DNA of 64,000 bases from Propionispira raffinosivorans DSM 20765 (GTDB lineage Bacteria > Bacillota > Negativicutes > Selenomonadales > Selenomonadaceae). Below are positions 1 to 10,391 of this stretch, in pieces. The first letter of the stretch is position 1. Every line of letters begins with the position of its first letter. The position numbers and the translations under genes are program-made. Under the pieces are notes generated by a model that saw only the letters and a list, made by a program, of their open reading frames with translations, was not told the origin of the DNA and searched no databases. The DNA lies in NCBI RefSeq assembly GCF_000381065.1, contig NZ_KB905851.1, forward strand, positions 40,759 to 104,758, written 5' to 3'.

Positions 1-2
1 TA

Positions 3-497
3 AGTTTGATTTCACGCAGCATTCGTACGGCATATAATGATGGGGGGGATTTAGCAGCACGTGAAGATATGCTCTTGGGGGCAACTTTTGGTGGAATTTC
101 GATTGCAACATCCAGCACTACAGCGGTACATGCACTTTCTTATCCACTTGGCGGTAAGTATCATATTCCTCATGGTTTATCGAATGCTATTTTGCTGCCA
201 AGTGTCATGGAGTTTAATTTGGATGTCTGTGAGGATAAATTTAAAGATATTGCTGTTGCTATGGGGATTGATGTGACGAATTGTACAACTCGTCAGGCGG
301 CAGAGAAGATGATTGCTAATTTATATTCTATGATAAAAGATATGAATGTGACATGTGATTTAAGAGAAAAGGGCATTAATGAAAAAGTACTTGATGAACT
401 TATTGATGCTGCATCTAAAGTAACGCGTCTTTTAGATAACAATCCTAAAATTGTAACGAAAGATGATATGCGGAAGATTTATAAGAAGTTATTGTAA
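3..497 (+). CDS. Iron-containing alcohol dehydrogenase, C-terminal part (5' end outside window)
   Basis: This is the C-terminal ~165 residues of an NAD(P)-dependent iron (type III) alcohol dehydrogenase. The family reversibly oxidises alcohols, including diols and hydroxy acids, in the cytosol. The frame is open to the left window edge, so the true start lies upstream and the TTG/ATT codons near base 6 are internal. The visible part holds the metal-binding signature HALSYPLGG...YHIPHG, followed by NAILLP and the helical C-terminal domain. The substrate cannot be told from this fragment. The next gene is a sugar-acid-type MFS transporter on the same strand, 178 bases away. Confidence 0.88.
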   Translation, partial: SLISRSIRTAYNDGGDLAAREDMLLGATFGGISIATSSTTAVHALSYPLGGKYHIPHGLSNAILLPSVMEFNLDVCEDKFKDIAVAMGIDVTNCTTRQAAEKMIANLYSMIKDMNVTCDLREKGINEKVLDELIDAASKVTRLLDNNPKIVTKDDMRKIYKKLL

Positions 498-531
498 AGA
501 GGACAATAACGATGTTGTGTATATAAGTTAA

Positions 532-573
532 ATACAATCTGCAAGTTTTCTTCTTTTGACCTGCAGATTGTAT
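532..573 (+). terminator. Inverted repeat after the alcohol dehydrogenase
   Basis: Perfect 12-base arms (532-543 and 562-573) flank an 18-base loop. No T-run follows, so it may be a weak terminator or an operator. Confidence 0.45.
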
Positions 574-675
574 ATCATATCGGAAAAATGGATGAATGGT
601 ATATATGATTATTCAAAGTTGTGTAAATATTGAGTAAACTCTATTGATTTACGTAAACATAGAGAGGAGAATAGT

Positions 676-1989
676 ATGATGAGTGAATTAAATGTTGAAA
701 CGAAAGTAAATGCTACTATGCTTACGATGCAAGAAAAGACTGGATTTCGTTGGAAAGTTGCAATTATGATGTGGGGAGCCATTGCGATTAATTATTTTGA
801 TCGCACAAATTTATCAGCAGCAGCGCCGATGATTATGAAAGAATTTGATTTTACAGCTACGGAAATGGGTTTTATTATGTCGGCTTTCTTTTTTAGCTAT
901 ACCTTATGCCAAATCCCATCAGGGTGGCTTGCAGATAAATTTGGACAAAAAACGTTGCTTGGAGGATCAGTTGCATCGTGGTCTTGTGCAACGATGTTAA
1001 TGGCAGCTGGACAAGGATTGATATCATTTATTGCAATCCGTATTCTGCTTGGAATCGGTGAAGCTGGTGCATACCCTTGTAATGCAGGAATTGTTTCAAA
1101 GTGGTTTCCAGATCGTGAACGGGCAAGGGCAACAGTCATTTTTGATAGCGGGAATAAATGTGGGACAGCTTTTGCTATGCCGATTATTGTTTGGATGATG
1201 ATTACATTTGGCTGGAAAGTACCATTTATTATTTCGGGCGCACTAGGAATAGTTTGGGTGTTAATTTGGCTAAAATATTATACAGATCCAGAAAAAAGTC
1301 AGTATGCAAATCAAGCGGAAATCGAGTATATTCGTGACGGGCAAGCAGTTAAAGATGGGTTAGATAATAAAATGCCTTTAAAATGGTATCAATTATTACG
1401 GTATAGAAATATTCGGGCCATGTGTATAGGCTTTTTTATGTCAAATTATGCTATTTATTTCTATATTACTTGGTTCCCAACTTATTTAGTGCAATCACGC
1501 GGCATGAGTCTGATGAAAATGGGATTTGTAGCCATGATACCACCACTTGTCGGTTTGTTAGTGGGGTTTATTACAGCTTTTTTAGCAGATTATTTATACA
1601 GTAAAGGATATTCTAAAACGAAAGTAAGAAAAAACAATTTAGTGTGTGGGATGCTTTTGGCATCATCAATTGTTTTTGTGAACTTTATTCAAAGTGATGT
1701 GGCGGCTGTGGCATTATTGACGTTATCGTATTGCGGAATTGCCTGTGCAGGCCCTGCGTTGTGGACCTTACCAGGAGATGTTGCTCCTAAAAATATGACG
1801 TCAACGGTAGGTGCATTGCAAAATTGTGTTTCAAATGTTGGTGGAATATTAGGACCGATTATCACAGGCTGGATTGTTACAACAACAGGATCCTTTGAGA
1901 TGGCGATGGTGGTAACAGCTGGAGCTACGCTAATTGGTGCTATAAATTATGCTTTTTACTTAGGTGAGGTAAAACGTATCGAAGTTTAG
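676..1989 (+). CDS. MFS transporter, anion:cation symporter (sugar-acid) type
   Basis: A 437-residue inner-membrane permease with about 12 hydrophobic segments. The loop 2-3 motif GWLADKFGQKTLLGG, and RILLGIGEAGAYPCN followed by KWFPDRERARA, are typical of the anion:cation symporter branch (GudP, ExuT, DgoT), which imports hexuronates, aldarates or galactonate with protons. An AGAGAGGAG ribosome site sits just before the tandem ATG ATG start. No sugar-acid catabolic gene is adjacent within the window, so the substrate is open. It appears monocistronic, with a hairpin terminator downstream. Confidence 0.85.
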   Translation: MMSELNVETKVNATMLTMQEKTGFRWKVAIMMWGAIAINYFDRTNLSAAAPMIMKEFDFTATEMGFIMSAFFFSYTLCQIPSGWLADKFGQKTLLGGSVASWSCATMLMAAGQGLISFIAIRILLGIGEAGAYPCNAGIVSKWFPDRERARATVIFDSGNKCGTAFAMPIIVWMMITFGWKVPFIISGALGIVWVLIWLKYYTDPEKSQYANQAEIEYIRDGQAVKDGLDNKMPLKWYQLLRYRNIRAMCIGFFMSNYAIYFYITWFPTYLVQSRGMSLMKMGFVAMIPPLVGLLVGFITAFLADYLYSKGYSKTKVRKNNLVCGMLLASSIVFVNFIQSDVAAVALLTLSYCGIACAGPALWTLPGDVAPKNMTSTVGALQNCVSNVGGILGPIITGWIVTTTGSFEMAMVVTAGATLIGAINYAFYLGEVKRIEV

Positions 1990-2040
1990 TCAGGATATGA
2001 ATTGTATTCATTTGAATAGTAAATTTTAAATCAATTTTGT

Positions 2041-2074
2041 AAAAACGCGCTTTCCTATAGGAAGGGCGTTTTTA
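2041..2074 (+). terminator. Rho-independent terminator after MFS gene
   Basis: Stem AAAAACGC / GCGTTTTT with an inner TTTCC/GGAAG stem, ending in a T-run. Confidence 0.8.
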
Positions 2075-2107
2075 TGAAGTTGAATATAGTTTAGGAGAAG
2101 TTGTAAA

Positions 2108-4069
2108 ATGAGTGTAAAAAAGAAATTATTAATCATTATGACGTTGATGAGTTTTATACCATTAATTGTGCTATCTGTTGTTTCGGTACGGTATTTGAGT
2201 ACGAAGCTGGAGGAGGAAACGATTAATCAGTGTGAAGATTTAGCCGAGAACATTAATTTACAAATTAATGGATACCTTGATAAATCTTTTATTGCTATTA
2301 AATCAATTGCGGCAAATCCAACGGTGCAAGCTTTTGATTTACCAAACGTAAAAACTTATCTCCTGCAAGTGCAAAAAGTTTATACAGAAAATTCATTTTC
2401 TTTGGATGATACAAAGGGCAATCAGGTTGTAAGAGGTGATGCTATTCCTCTTGCGAATATTTGGGAACGTCCTTTTTACCAAACAGCACTTAATGGGCAG
2501 GATGAGGTGATATCTGGTGTTGTTTTTAGTAAAAATTCCAATCGTTTTGTTGTAAACATTGTCACACCGGTTCGTAATCCCGATAATAACAGCGTGATTG
2601 GTATTATGCAAGGTTCAATTACGCTTACGAAAATTAGTGAGTTTGTAACAAATTTATCTAAAAATGGAACAGTGGCTTATGTTATTGATAGTGAAGGTAA
2701 AATATTAGCTCACCCTGACCAGACGATGGTGAAAGATCGAACGGATATGAATGATGTAGATTTTGTAAAACAAGCATTAGCGGATAAAAAAAGTGGATTT
2801 GTTAAATTAGAAGACAACAATTCAGGTGCAAAACTAGTTACGTATGTTTATGATGATAGGACTGGCTGGCTGATCTGCTTAGAAACGCCTTATAGTATTA
2901 TTACGGCAAAAACACAATCTTTATTGCTTATAATAGGTTTAGTCACTATAGGCGCTTTGCTCTGCACGGGAGTATTGGCATTTTTCATTGCCAACAGCTT
3001 TTCAAAGCCAATTTTGAAAATGCAGCAGATCGCAAGTAAAATAGCAGAAGGTGACCTTAAGCAAACAATAGATATCCAATCAAACGATGAAATTGGTTTA
3101 TTAGCAAGTGCTTTTACGGCTATGGTAACGAATTTGAAAAAACTAATTGGGCAAGTGCAGGAAAATTCGCAACAGTTAGCAGCTTCATCTGAGGAATTGA
3201 CAGCAACTACTGAACAATCAGCAACGGCAGTTAATCAAGTTGCAACATCTATTGCCAAAGTGGTGCAAGATACAGAGAAGCAGTCTACCATAGTAAATGC
3301 GACAACGAATACTGTAAAAAAAATGTCGCAGGACATTCATCATGCTGCGGACAATGCTGAGCAGGTTAATGCAAATTCTATGAATGCCGTTAATGCAGCT
3401 CAGGATGGCGGGGCATTTGTTGAATCCGCGATAAAAAAAATGGTGGATATTGAACAAACCGTAGGGAGTTCTGCTGCGGCTATTGAAAAGCTTGGTGATC
3501 GGTCAAAAGAAATCGGACAGATTATAGATACTATTTCTGGGATTGCGGGACAAACCAATCTGTTGGCATTAAATGCAGCAATTGAAGCTGCACGAGCCGG
3601 AGAACAAGGTCGTGGCTTTGCTGTTGTGGCTGAAGAAGTGCGCAAATTGGCGGAGCAGTCTCAAGATGCTGCAAAGCAAATTGCTGTTTTGATTGAAAAA
3701 ATTCAATCTGAAACAAATCTGGCAGTAGCGTCAATGCAAAATGGTACAGAGGCAGTACAGTCTGGCACAGGGGTTATTAATATGGTCGGACAAAGTTTTA
3801 CAACCATTATTCAAGCGATAAGAGACTTGGCAGAGCAAGTTGGCGATACGTCTAAGGTTATTGGAGAGTTAGATAAGGATAGTCAAAATGTTGTTATCTC
3901 AATGAAGCAGATCAATGAATTGACTCAGCATACAACGAATGAAATGCAAACGGTTTCAGCCGCAACCGAAGAACAGTCTGCATCTATGGAGGAAATTGCT
4001 TCCGCCAGTGAGAGCTTGTCACAAATGGCTCAAAAATTACAAGAGGCAGTTAGTAAATTTCATATTTAA
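2108..4069 (+). CDS. Methyl-accepting chemotaxis protein (dCache)
   Basis: A 653-residue chemoreceptor. It has TM1 at about residues 9-31, an extracytoplasmic double-Cache-like sensor domain at about 37-270, TM2 at about 272-297, a HAMP domain to about 352, and a long cytoplasmic signalling coiled coil. The conserved hairpin tip ([20 protein letters not shown] followed by [21 protein letters not shown]) is intact, so it should couple to CheA/CheW. The ligand is unknown. TAGGAGAAG precedes the ATG. Its own terminator separates it from a second receptor of near-identical length, which suggests an old duplication. Confidence 0.95.
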   Translation: MSVKKKLLIIMTLMSFIPLIVLSVVSVRYLSTKLEEETINQCEDLAENINLQINGYLDKSFIAIKSIAANPTVQAFDLPNVKTYLLQVQKVYTENSFSLDDTKGNQVVRGDAIPLANIWERPFYQTALNGQDEVISGVVFSKNSNRFVVNIVTPVRNPDNNSVIGIMQGSITLTKISEFVTNLSKNGTVAYVIDSEGKILAHPDQTMVKDRTDMNDVDFVKQALADKKSGFVKLEDNNSGAKLVTYVYDDRTGWLICLETPYSIITAKTQSLLLIIGLVTIGALLCTGVLAFFIANSFSKPILKMQQIASKIAEGDLKQTIDIQSNDEIGLLASAFTAMVTNLKKLIGQVQENSQQLAASSEELTATTEQSATAVNQVATSIAKVVQDTEKQSTIVNATTNTVKKMSQDIHHAADNAEQVNANSMNAVNAAQDGGAFVESAIKKMVDIEQTVGSSAAAIEKLGDRSKEIGQIIDTISGIAGQTNLLALNAAIEAARAGEQGRGFAVVAEEVRKLAEQSQDAAKQIAVLIEKIQSETNLAVASMQNGTEAVQSGTGVINMVGQSFTTIIQAIRDLAEQVGDTSKVIGELDKDSQNVVISMKQINELTQHTTNEMQTVSAATEEQSASMEEIASASESLSQMAQKLQEAVSKFHI

Positions 4070-4100
4070 ATCCATATAGGAAATAAAAGGTGATAGCTGT

Positions 4101-4150
4101 AATGCATCCTTATAGTTAGATGAAAATCCATCTGTAGGGGTGCATTTTAT
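4101..4150 (+). terminator. Terminator between the two chemoreceptor genes
   Basis: Outer arms AATGCATCC / GGGGTGCATT (one T-G pair) and an inner AGATG/CATCT stem, followed by T-rich sequence. Confidence 0.7.
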
Positions 4151-4294
4151 TATGAAAATAGAATAAGTTTACGTTATAGGGACATTTTGTTATAATTGTA
4201 TTACGATGAATAAACTATAGCCTTTTTCCATGTTGTGAAATTGTATGGAGTGATTCTTAGTTTAAGCAAATAATACAAATAGGACAGGTGAATA

Positions 4295-6259
4295 ATGGGA
4301 ATTAAACAGAAATTTTTTCTTTTGACAGGTATCGTTGGTGTAGTATTAGCCATTGTGTCAGGAATTGGGTATTATACGGCCCAGCGACATTTGACAGCAA
4401 GTATTGAACAAGGAATGGCAGCAACGGTCGACTTTAAAGCAGCGGAAATCGATGGATGGCTCAATTCAAAAGCTCAGGTAGCCGTTGCATCGGCTAAAAT
4501 TTTACATAATCTTGATGATACCATCGGCTCGATGCGTGAAATAATGAGTTCAATGGATGGTGATAGTGAAATCGATGAACTTACGAACGGGAACGAGAAC
4601 GGGCTTTTTATGACGTGGAAGAGTGGGAATGTTACGACAGTCGATCCACGTGCCAGAGGGTGGTATAAAGATGCAAAGACAGCGGGAAAACTCATCTTTA
4701 CAGACGCATATCAAGGGGCAAGCAATAATAAAGTTGTTGTTTCCGCCGCCGTTCCTTATAATGATAAAACAGGTGTTTTTCGTGGGGCGATTTGCGAAGA
4801 TATATCTTTGGAAGTTTTGACGCAGCAAGTTGCGACGATTCAATATAAAGGTGAAGGCAGTGGAATCATCCTTGAAAAGACAGGTAAAATCCTTGCTTCG
4901 TCGGATGCGAATGAAACATTTAAAGATATTCAAAGCAATGCAACGTTGAAAGATCATTTTCAAGAAATGTTAAAAAATAATACAGGCAGTTTTAAAGTTG
5001 AACAAAATGGTGTTCCGGCAGTTTTTGCTTATTCTAAAGTAAAAAGTACTGGCTGGATCGTGGGAATGACAATTCCGGAGAGTGTTATTTATAGCGAATT
5101 AAATTCCTTGAAAATCACGTATACTGTTTTAACGATTATTGGTATTATTTTAATGGTATTCTTAAGTTTGAAGTTTTCAGGGACTATTACAAAATCGATT
5201 ATTAATTTAACGAAACATGCCGATGAACTGGCAAAAGGAAATCTGCGTGTTAAAGATTTGACAATTGATTCGAATGATGAAATTGGTCATTTGATGAATG
5301 CTTTCAACGTAATGAGTAAAAATGTGCGGAATCTTATTGCGAAAATGGCGACGACGTCCGAGCAGGTTGCAGCTGCTTCTGAGGAACTTACAGCGGGCGC
5401 AGGTCAATCGGCAGAAGCGGCAAATCACGTGGCAGCTACGATTGAACATGTTTCTGATGGCATGAATAGTCAAATGCAAACAATCGAGCAGGCAACGGTT
5501 CATATTGAATCGATGGTGATGGAGATTGCCGAAGCGGCTGATAAGACTGAGTCGGTAAATCAAATTTCTGTTCAGACAGCGGATGCGGCGCAGAATGGGG
5601 AAAATCTTTTGAATGAAGCGATTACCCAAATGGATCAGATTGAAACATCGGTGACGCAGTCAGCTGTGGTTGTTGAGAATTTAGGCGAAAATTCACAGCA
5701 GATTGGAAAAATTGTTGAGGTTATTTCAAGCATTGCCGCCCAGACTAATTTGCTGGCATTAAATGCAGCAATTGAAGCAGCTCGAGCTGGAGAAGCCGGA
5801 CGTGGCTTTTCTGTGGTAGCTGAAGAGGTTCGAAAACTCGCGGAACAATCACAAAAAGCAACAGAAGAAATTAAAAATTTAATCCTCAAAATTCAAGGTG
5901 ATACAAGACAAGCGGTCTCAACGATGGGGATTGGAACGAGCAACGTGAAAACGGGGGCCGCAGCAATTCGTAATGTTGGTACACAGTTTGCCAATATTTT
6001 TTCAATGGTTAATGATATTCGTGATCGCATGACAGAAATTGCCGGTTCGGTGCAAGGGGTGTCTATCGGCAGCCAGAAAATTGTTGAAGCTATTATGAAT
6101 GTAGATAGTGTGAGTCGTGATACGGCAGGGCAGACGCAGTCTATTTCTGCGGCGACACAAGAGCAATCCGCTTCAATGGAAGAAATTGCATCGTCATCGC
6201 AGGCATTGGCACAAATGGCAGAAGCAATGCAGGAAACAATTCATAAATTTAAAATATAA
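4295..6259 (+). CDS. Methyl-accepting chemotaxis protein (Cache)
   Basis: A 654-residue chemoreceptor with the same layout as the preceding one: TM1 at about 8-30, a Cache sensor domain with [11 protein letters not shown] and FTDAYQGA segments typical of dCache_1, TM2 at about 270-292, HAMP, and a signalling domain carrying [20 protein letters not shown]. The sensor half differs clearly from the upstream receptor while the signalling half is conserved, so the two probably detect different ligands. An AGGACAGGTG ribosome site precedes the ATG. A strong hairpin terminator follows directly after the stop. Confidence 0.95.
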   Translation: MGIKQKFFLLTGIVGVVLAIVSGIGYYTAQRHLTASIEQGMAATVDFKAAEIDGWLNSKAQVAVASAKILHNLDDTIGSMREIMSSMDGDSEIDELTNGNENGLFMTWKSGNVTTVDPRARGWYKDAKTAGKLIFTDAYQGASNNKVVVSAAVPYNDKTGVFRGAICEDISLEVLTQQVATIQYKGEGSGIILEKTGKILASSDANETFKDIQSNATLKDHFQEMLKNNTGSFKVEQNGVPAVFAYSKVKSTGWIVGMTIPESVIYSELNSLKITYTVLTIIGIILMVFLSLKFSGTITKSIINLTKHADELAKGNLRVKDLTIDSNDEIGHLMNAFNVMSKNVRNLIAKMATTSEQVAAASEELTAGAGQSAEAANHVAATIEHVSDGMNSQMQTIEQATVHIESMVMEIAEAADKTESVNQISVQTADAAQNGENLLNEAITQMDQIETSVTQSAVVVENLGENSQQIGKIVEVISSIAAQTNLLALNAAIEAARAGEAGRGFSVVAEEVRKLAEQSQKATEEIKNLILKIQGDTRQAVSTMGIGTSNVKTGAAAIRNVGTQFANIFSMVNDIRDRMTEIAGSVQGVSIGSQKIVEAIMNVDSVSRDTAGQTQSISAATQEQSASMEEIASSSQALAQMAEAMQETIHKFKI

Positions 6260-6263
6260 AAAT

Positions 6264-6292
6264 AAAAAAGCAGCATTTATGCTGCTTTTTTG
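6264..6292 (+). terminator. Rho-independent terminator
   Basis: AAAAAAGCAGCAT / ATGCTGCTTTTTT hairpin with T-run, directly after the chemoreceptor stop. Confidence 0.9.
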
Positions 6293-6405
6293 TTTTCATA
6301 ACCTGGTTTTGCTGGACTTCGTGAAAGAAAAGTTACAGTTATACAATGGATTGTGGTAATATAATAAAGTGTAATTGAAATAGAGAAATGAGGGAGATCT
6401 TATAG

Positions 6406-7758
6406 ATGGAACAAGAGATTAGGCAAATGAAACGAGGTTTGAAAAATCGCCATATGCAAATGATCGCCTTGGGTGGAGCAATTGGTACGGGTCTTTTTTA
6501 TGGATCGGCACCAACGATTGCCATGGCAGGGCCGGCTATTACATTATCCTATCTTATCGGTGGGGTAATTATATTTTTTATTATGCGGATGCTTGGTGAA
6601 ATGGCAGTGGAAGAACCTGTATCTGGTTCTTTTAGTTATTATGCAACGAAATATTGGGGTGAGTTTCCTGGATTTTTATCGGGTTGGAATTATTGGTTTA
6701 ATTATGTGATTGTAAGCATGGCGGAACTTACGGCTGTTGGTATTTATATGAATTATTGGTTTCCTGATTTGCCGCAATGGACTTCGGCATTGACATGTCT
6801 TATTGTGATTACAATTGTCAATTTGATCAATGTTCGTATGTATGGTGAATTTGAATTCTGGGCAGCCATTGTTAAAGTGGTGGCCATTGTTTGTATGATT
6901 ATTTTTGGACTTTATATTATTTTTACACAAATGGGGCCTTTCCCTAATAATTTGAGTAATTTATGGCAATATGGCGGATACATGCCACATGGTATCGGGG
7001 GTATTGCCATGTCATTGGTTATTGTCATGTTTTCTTTTGGTGGGATTGAACTGATTGGTATCACGGCTGGTGAAGCAGCGGAACCGACAAAGACGATTCC
7101 AAAGGCCATCAATCAGGTAATTTGGCGTATTCTGATTTTTTATATTGGTACACTTGCAGTACTTATGACACTGTATCCATGGAATAAAATCGGCATGGAA
7201 GCCAGTCCCTTTGTTCAGATTTTTTCTAATATTGGCATTCCGGCAGCGGCTAATCTTTTAAATATTGTTGTCCTCACCGCCGCTGTGTCAGTATACAATA
7301 GTGCAATTTACAGCAACTCACGCATGTTGTTTGGTTTGGCATCACAGTCCAATGCCCCAGAATCATTCAAATCCTTATCGAAAAATGGTGTTCCGGTGCG
7401 GGGAATTTTTGTTTCTTCAGGGGTTACCTTGGTTGTAGTCGTGATGAATTATTTCTTTCCTGGTAAAGTTTTTATGTATTTGATTTCCATTGCGGTTGCT
7501 GCGGTTGTGGTCAGTTGGTTTGTCATTGTTGTAACGCATATGAAATATCGTAGGCTTCGGGAAAAACAAAATACGGTCAAGCAGATTCGTTTTAAATCAT
7601 TAGGCTATCCTTTCATCAATTATCTTTGCCTGGCTTTTTTAGCAATGATCGTTGTACTTATGACCCAGGTTGAGGATATGCAGCTTGCAGTTGGCTTACT
7701 TCCTGTATGGATCTTATTATTATGGGGCGGTTTTAAACTGAAACATCGCAATAAATAA
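6406..7758 (+). CDS. Amino acid permease (APC superfamily, AAT family)
   Basis: A 450-residue integral membrane protein with about 12 TM segments. The N-terminal RGLKNRHMQMIALGGAIGTG followed by LFYGSAPTIAMAGP is the signature of proton-coupled amino acid permeases such as GabP, ProY, AroP and LysP. The FSFGGIELIGITAGEA motif (TM6 region) is also present. The family imports neutral, aromatic or basic amino acids; the specificity is not readable here. It stands alone between terminators and shares its downstream hairpin with the convergent EamA gene. Confidence 0.9.
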   Translation: MEQEIRQMKRGLKNRHMQMIALGGAIGTGLFYGSAPTIAMAGPAITLSYLIGGVIIFFIMRMLGEMAVEEPVSGSFSYYATKYWGEFPGFLSGWNYWFNYVIVSMAELTAVGIYMNYWFPDLPQWTSALTCLIVITIVNLINVRMYGEFEFWAAIVKVVAIVCMIIFGLYIIFTQMGPFPNNLSNLWQYGGYMPHGIGGIAMSLVIVMFSFGGIELIGITAGEAAEPTKTIPKAINQVIWRILIFYIGTLAVLMTLYPWNKIGMEASPFVQIFSNIGIPAAANLLNIVVLTAAVSVYNSAIYSNSRMLFGLASQSNAPESFKSLSKNGVPVRGIFVSSGVTLVVVVMNYFFPGKVFMYLISIAVAAVVVSWFVIVVTHMKYRRLREKQNTVKQIRFKSLGYPFINYLCLAFLAMIVVLMTQVEDMQLAVGLLPVWILLLWGGFKLKHRNK

Positions 7759-7762
7759 AAAC

Positions 7763-7810
7763 AAAAATAAAACGAGATATACTCATTTGAGTTTTTCTCG
7801 TTTTATTTTT
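7763..7810. terminator. Bidirectional terminator
   Basis: Perfect 15-base arms (7763-7777 and 7796-7810) with A-rich and T-rich flanks. It serves the permease (+) and the convergent EamA gene (-). Confidence 0.9.
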
Positions 7811-7811
7811 G

Positions 7812-8696
7812 TTATTTTTTTTTCGCTAAGATGAAAACAGTGCTTAAAATACATAAACCGCCAATATAATCCATAAACCCAAACGGAATATTCAGCAATA
7901 TAATCGATAAAAAGACAGCGGAGAATGGTTCTAAGGAGGCAATGGTGCTAGTTTCTGTTGGCAGGATATATTTAATACTCTCTAAGTAAGCCCAGAAAGC
8001 AATGACTGTGCCAAAGATAATGACAAAAGCAAGTCCCAGGCCAGCACCCAGGTCAAATTGACCGACAAATTTCCAAGGCGGCGCGATTGGGCTCATGGCA
8101 ACCCCCCCGATGAGCATGCCCCAGCCAATAACCAAGGGGGACCGCCAGCGACTGAGCAGGCCTTTTGGCTGAATGGTATAAAAAGCAGCACTGAAAGCGG
8201 AGGTGATACCCCAAAATAGCGCCAGTGGTGAGATCGCCAGTGAACGGAAATCTCCTTTTGTTACCAAAAGAAGTGTACCTAGCATTGCTAGAAAAATAGA
8301 AATAATTTCAAGAAATTGTGGACATCTTTTGTAGCGTATGGCGATATAACCTACGATGATTACCGGCATGAGGTATTGTAGAATCGTTGCTGTAGCAGCA
8401 TTGCCGTGCTGAATTGCAGCATAATAGGTGTATTGTACGCTGAGCATGCCAGCGACACCAAATAAAAGCAGCTGATGTCGATCCAAACGATTTTGCCATA
8501 TGGTAAAAATATCCCCAAAGTGCGTGACAGAATCGATGCTCAGCAAGATAAGCCCCGAGCAAAGCAGGCGCACTACGACTAACCATTCGGCACTGAACTG
8601 CTTATCATGGAGCAAATATTGACCGGCGACACCAGAAGCTCCCCAAAAAATAGCACCTAATGCTACTAAACAATATCCTTTTGTACGATCCGTCAT
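7812..8696 (-). CDS. EamA/DMT-family transporter
   Basis: A membrane protein of about 294 residues with ten predicted TM helices in two EamA halves (about residues 6-140 and 150-290), as in drug/metabolite exporters (RhaT/YdcZ/RarD relatives). The open frame extends six codons further upstream, but the ATG at 8696 is preceded by AAAGGG at a normal distance, so I prefer it. The family exports or takes up small metabolites such as amino acids; the substrate is unknown. It is the first of three EamA proteins in this window. Confidence 0.85.
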   Translation of the reverse strand: MTDRTKGYCLVALGAIFWGASGVAGQYLLHDKQFSAEWLVVVRLLCSGLILLSIDSVTHFGDIFTIWQNRLDRHQLLLFGVAGMLSVQYTYYAAIQHGNAATATILQYLMPVIIVGYIAIRYKRCPQFLEIISIFLAMLGTLLLVTKGDFRSLAISPLALFWGITSAFSAAFYTIQPKGLLSRWRSPLVIGWGMLIGGVAMSPIAPPWKFVGQFDLGAGLGLAFVIIFGTVIAFWAYLESIKYILPTETSTIASLEPFSAVFLSIILLNIPFGFMDYIGGLCILSTVFILAKKK

Positions 8697-8771
8697 AAAA
8701 AAAAGCCCTTTCATTCTAAAACATAAAAATAATTCGTTGATCTGTTGAGTGGAAGCAATACTAAAAGCATT

Positions 8772-9650
8772 TTATTCGTTAATCATCACAGCAAAACTGC
8801 AAGTGAATTTGTTGTTTGGTGGAAGCACCAAGATGCCTTCTTTCGTTTTTAAATCACCAGTGAAGTCATCATAATCAGCATGTCCATGCCAAGGTTCTAA
8901 GCAAAGAAATGGTGCACCGTTTTTGGGAGCCCAAATGCCGAAAAACGGAAATTCATGAAAGTCCATTGTTAAAGATTTTTTAGAGTGTTTGGATTTTAAT
9001 GAAACAGTTGCTGATTTTAAGGTATCAAAAATCAAAGCATCTTTTTCAAACAAGTCTTTGTGCAGCGGGAGTTTTTTTGCATCTATTAAATAAGGTGTAT
9101 GTTGATGTGTCAAAAAGCCTTTATCGCTTAAAGGAATGATAGAAGCAGTTTCTTTTTCACTAAATTCTAGAAAGCAATCATCCAGATCATCTGCCGGATC
9201 AATGGGGCACATAAAAGCGGGATGTGCTCCTACAGAAAAGAGCAGTTTCTCAGAAGCTGGATTTTGGACATTTAATGTCGTTTTGAGACCATGCTCTAGC
9301 AGCGTATATGTAATTTGAAAGATGAATTCAAAGGGATATACCGTGAGTGACTGGGGGGATGATTTTAACTCAAAGGTTAGCATTTGTGGTCCTTGTTTAA
9401 TTAAGTTGAATTCAGATGTTCTTGCCAGTCCGTGTTGCGGCAGTTCATATATTTTTTCATTGACACGGTATTTGTTATTGATGCAGCGTCCCACAATTGG
9501 AAAAAGAAGCGGCGCATGATATTTCCAATAGTTTGGATTGCCTTGCCAAAGATATTCGGTACCCGTTTTTTTGCTGTATAAAGAATGGAGCTCACCACCA
9601 TGTTCAGAGGCGGTTAATTGGAAGGTATCATTTTCCAAAGTATAAAGCAT
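8772..9650 (-). CDS. Aldose 1-epimerase family protein (LacX-like)
   Basis: A 292-residue cytosolic protein of the galactose-mutarotase fold, LacX-like branch. It shows LYSKKTGTEYLWQGNP near the N-terminus, the PQHGLAR motif with the catalytic-type His, and the second motif GAHPAFMCP. The family interconverts alpha and beta anomers of aldoses, or of sugar phosphates in some branches. It lies 15 bases downstream of the HAD phosphatase gene on the same strand, so the two are probably co-transcribed and act on the same sugar. A GGAG site precedes the ATG. Confidence 0.88.
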   Translation of the reverse strand: MLYTLENDTFQLTASEHGGELHSLYSKKTGTEYLWQGNPNYWKYHAPLLFPIVGRCINNKYRVNEKIYELPQHGLARTSEFNLIKQGPQMLTFELKSSPQSLTVYPFEFIFQITYTLLEHGLKTTLNVQNPASEKLLFSVGAHPAFMCPIDPADDLDDCFLEFSEKETASIIPLSDKGFLTHQHTPYLIDAKKLPLHKDLFEKDALIFDTLKSATVSLKSKHSKKSLTMDFHEFPFFGIWAPKNGAPFLCLEPWHGHADYDDFTGDLKTKEGILVLPPNNKFTCSFAVMINE

Positions 9651-9665
9651 GAATCATCATCTCCA

Positions 9666-10304
9666 TTAAAATTTAGTGAAATCAATTTGAGTGAGTGTAG
9701 GGACAACAATATCGGCAGCACTTAAATCCTGATCTCCGCTGTTTAGGTTTTTGAAGCCAATACAAGTCATTCCGGCGGCTTTTGCTGATAATGTGCCATT
9801 TTTGGAATCTTCGATAACGACACAGTCTTTTGGCTGTACTTGCAGTGTTTTTGCAGCTGCCAAATAAATTTCTGGATCAGGTTTACCATGCTGAACTTCT
9901 TCGCCGCTTAGTAAAAACTCGAAAGAATCCGTGATGTTCAGTCGGTCGACTACGGTTTTTACTAAATTTTTTGGTGAGGAGGATGCGACTGCCGCTGGAA
10001 TTTTATGTTGTTCTAAATAGGCTAATATTTCACGAATTCCAGCGATGGGGGTTTGTGGATCTTCAAGCGTGTGTTTTAACATCCCTGATTCTTGGCGGGC
10101 TAAAATATTTTCAATGAGATCTGGAATATTATTTTCAATTTTTAATGTTGAAAATATCGAATGCATTGTCATACCGGCAAACCGGTCCATATCCTTTTCA
10201 TCTATGGTTACTCCATAATAGGCCATTGTTTCAATACTAACTGCTGTGTGCATTGGTTCACTGTCGACGAGGACACCATCCATATCAAAAATAACTGCTT
10301 TCAT
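9666..10304 (-). CDS. HAD-superfamily sugar-phosphate phosphatase / beta-phosphoglucomutase-like
   Basis: A 212-residue subfamily IA HAD hydrolase. Motif I is FDMDGVLVDSEP (nucleophile Asp at residue 7), motif II is VASSSP, and motif III/IV is GKPDPEIYLAA with VVIEDSKNG. The cap-domain layout matches beta-phosphoglucomutases and hexitol/sugar phosphatases, which cannot be separated by motif alone. It is the promoter-proximal gene of a two-gene unit with the LacX-like epimerase. Confidence 0.85.
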   Translation of the reverse strand: MKAVIFDMDGVLVDSEPMHTAVSIETMAYYGVTIDEKDMDRFAGMTMHSIFSTLKIENNIPDLIENILARQESGMLKHTLEDPQTPIAGIREILAYLEQHKIPAAVASSSPKNLVKTVVDRLNITDSFEFLLSGEEVQHGKPDPEIYLAAAKTLQVQPKDCVVIEDSKNGTLSAKAAGMTCIGFKNLNSGDQDLSAADIVVPTLTQIDFTKF

Positions 10305-10391
10305 ATCAATACCTCATTTTTCATAAAATCAAATTTAATCATAGCGTAGATAGGCGAGTTTTGCAATATCGACAAATGTGATGATGGAATT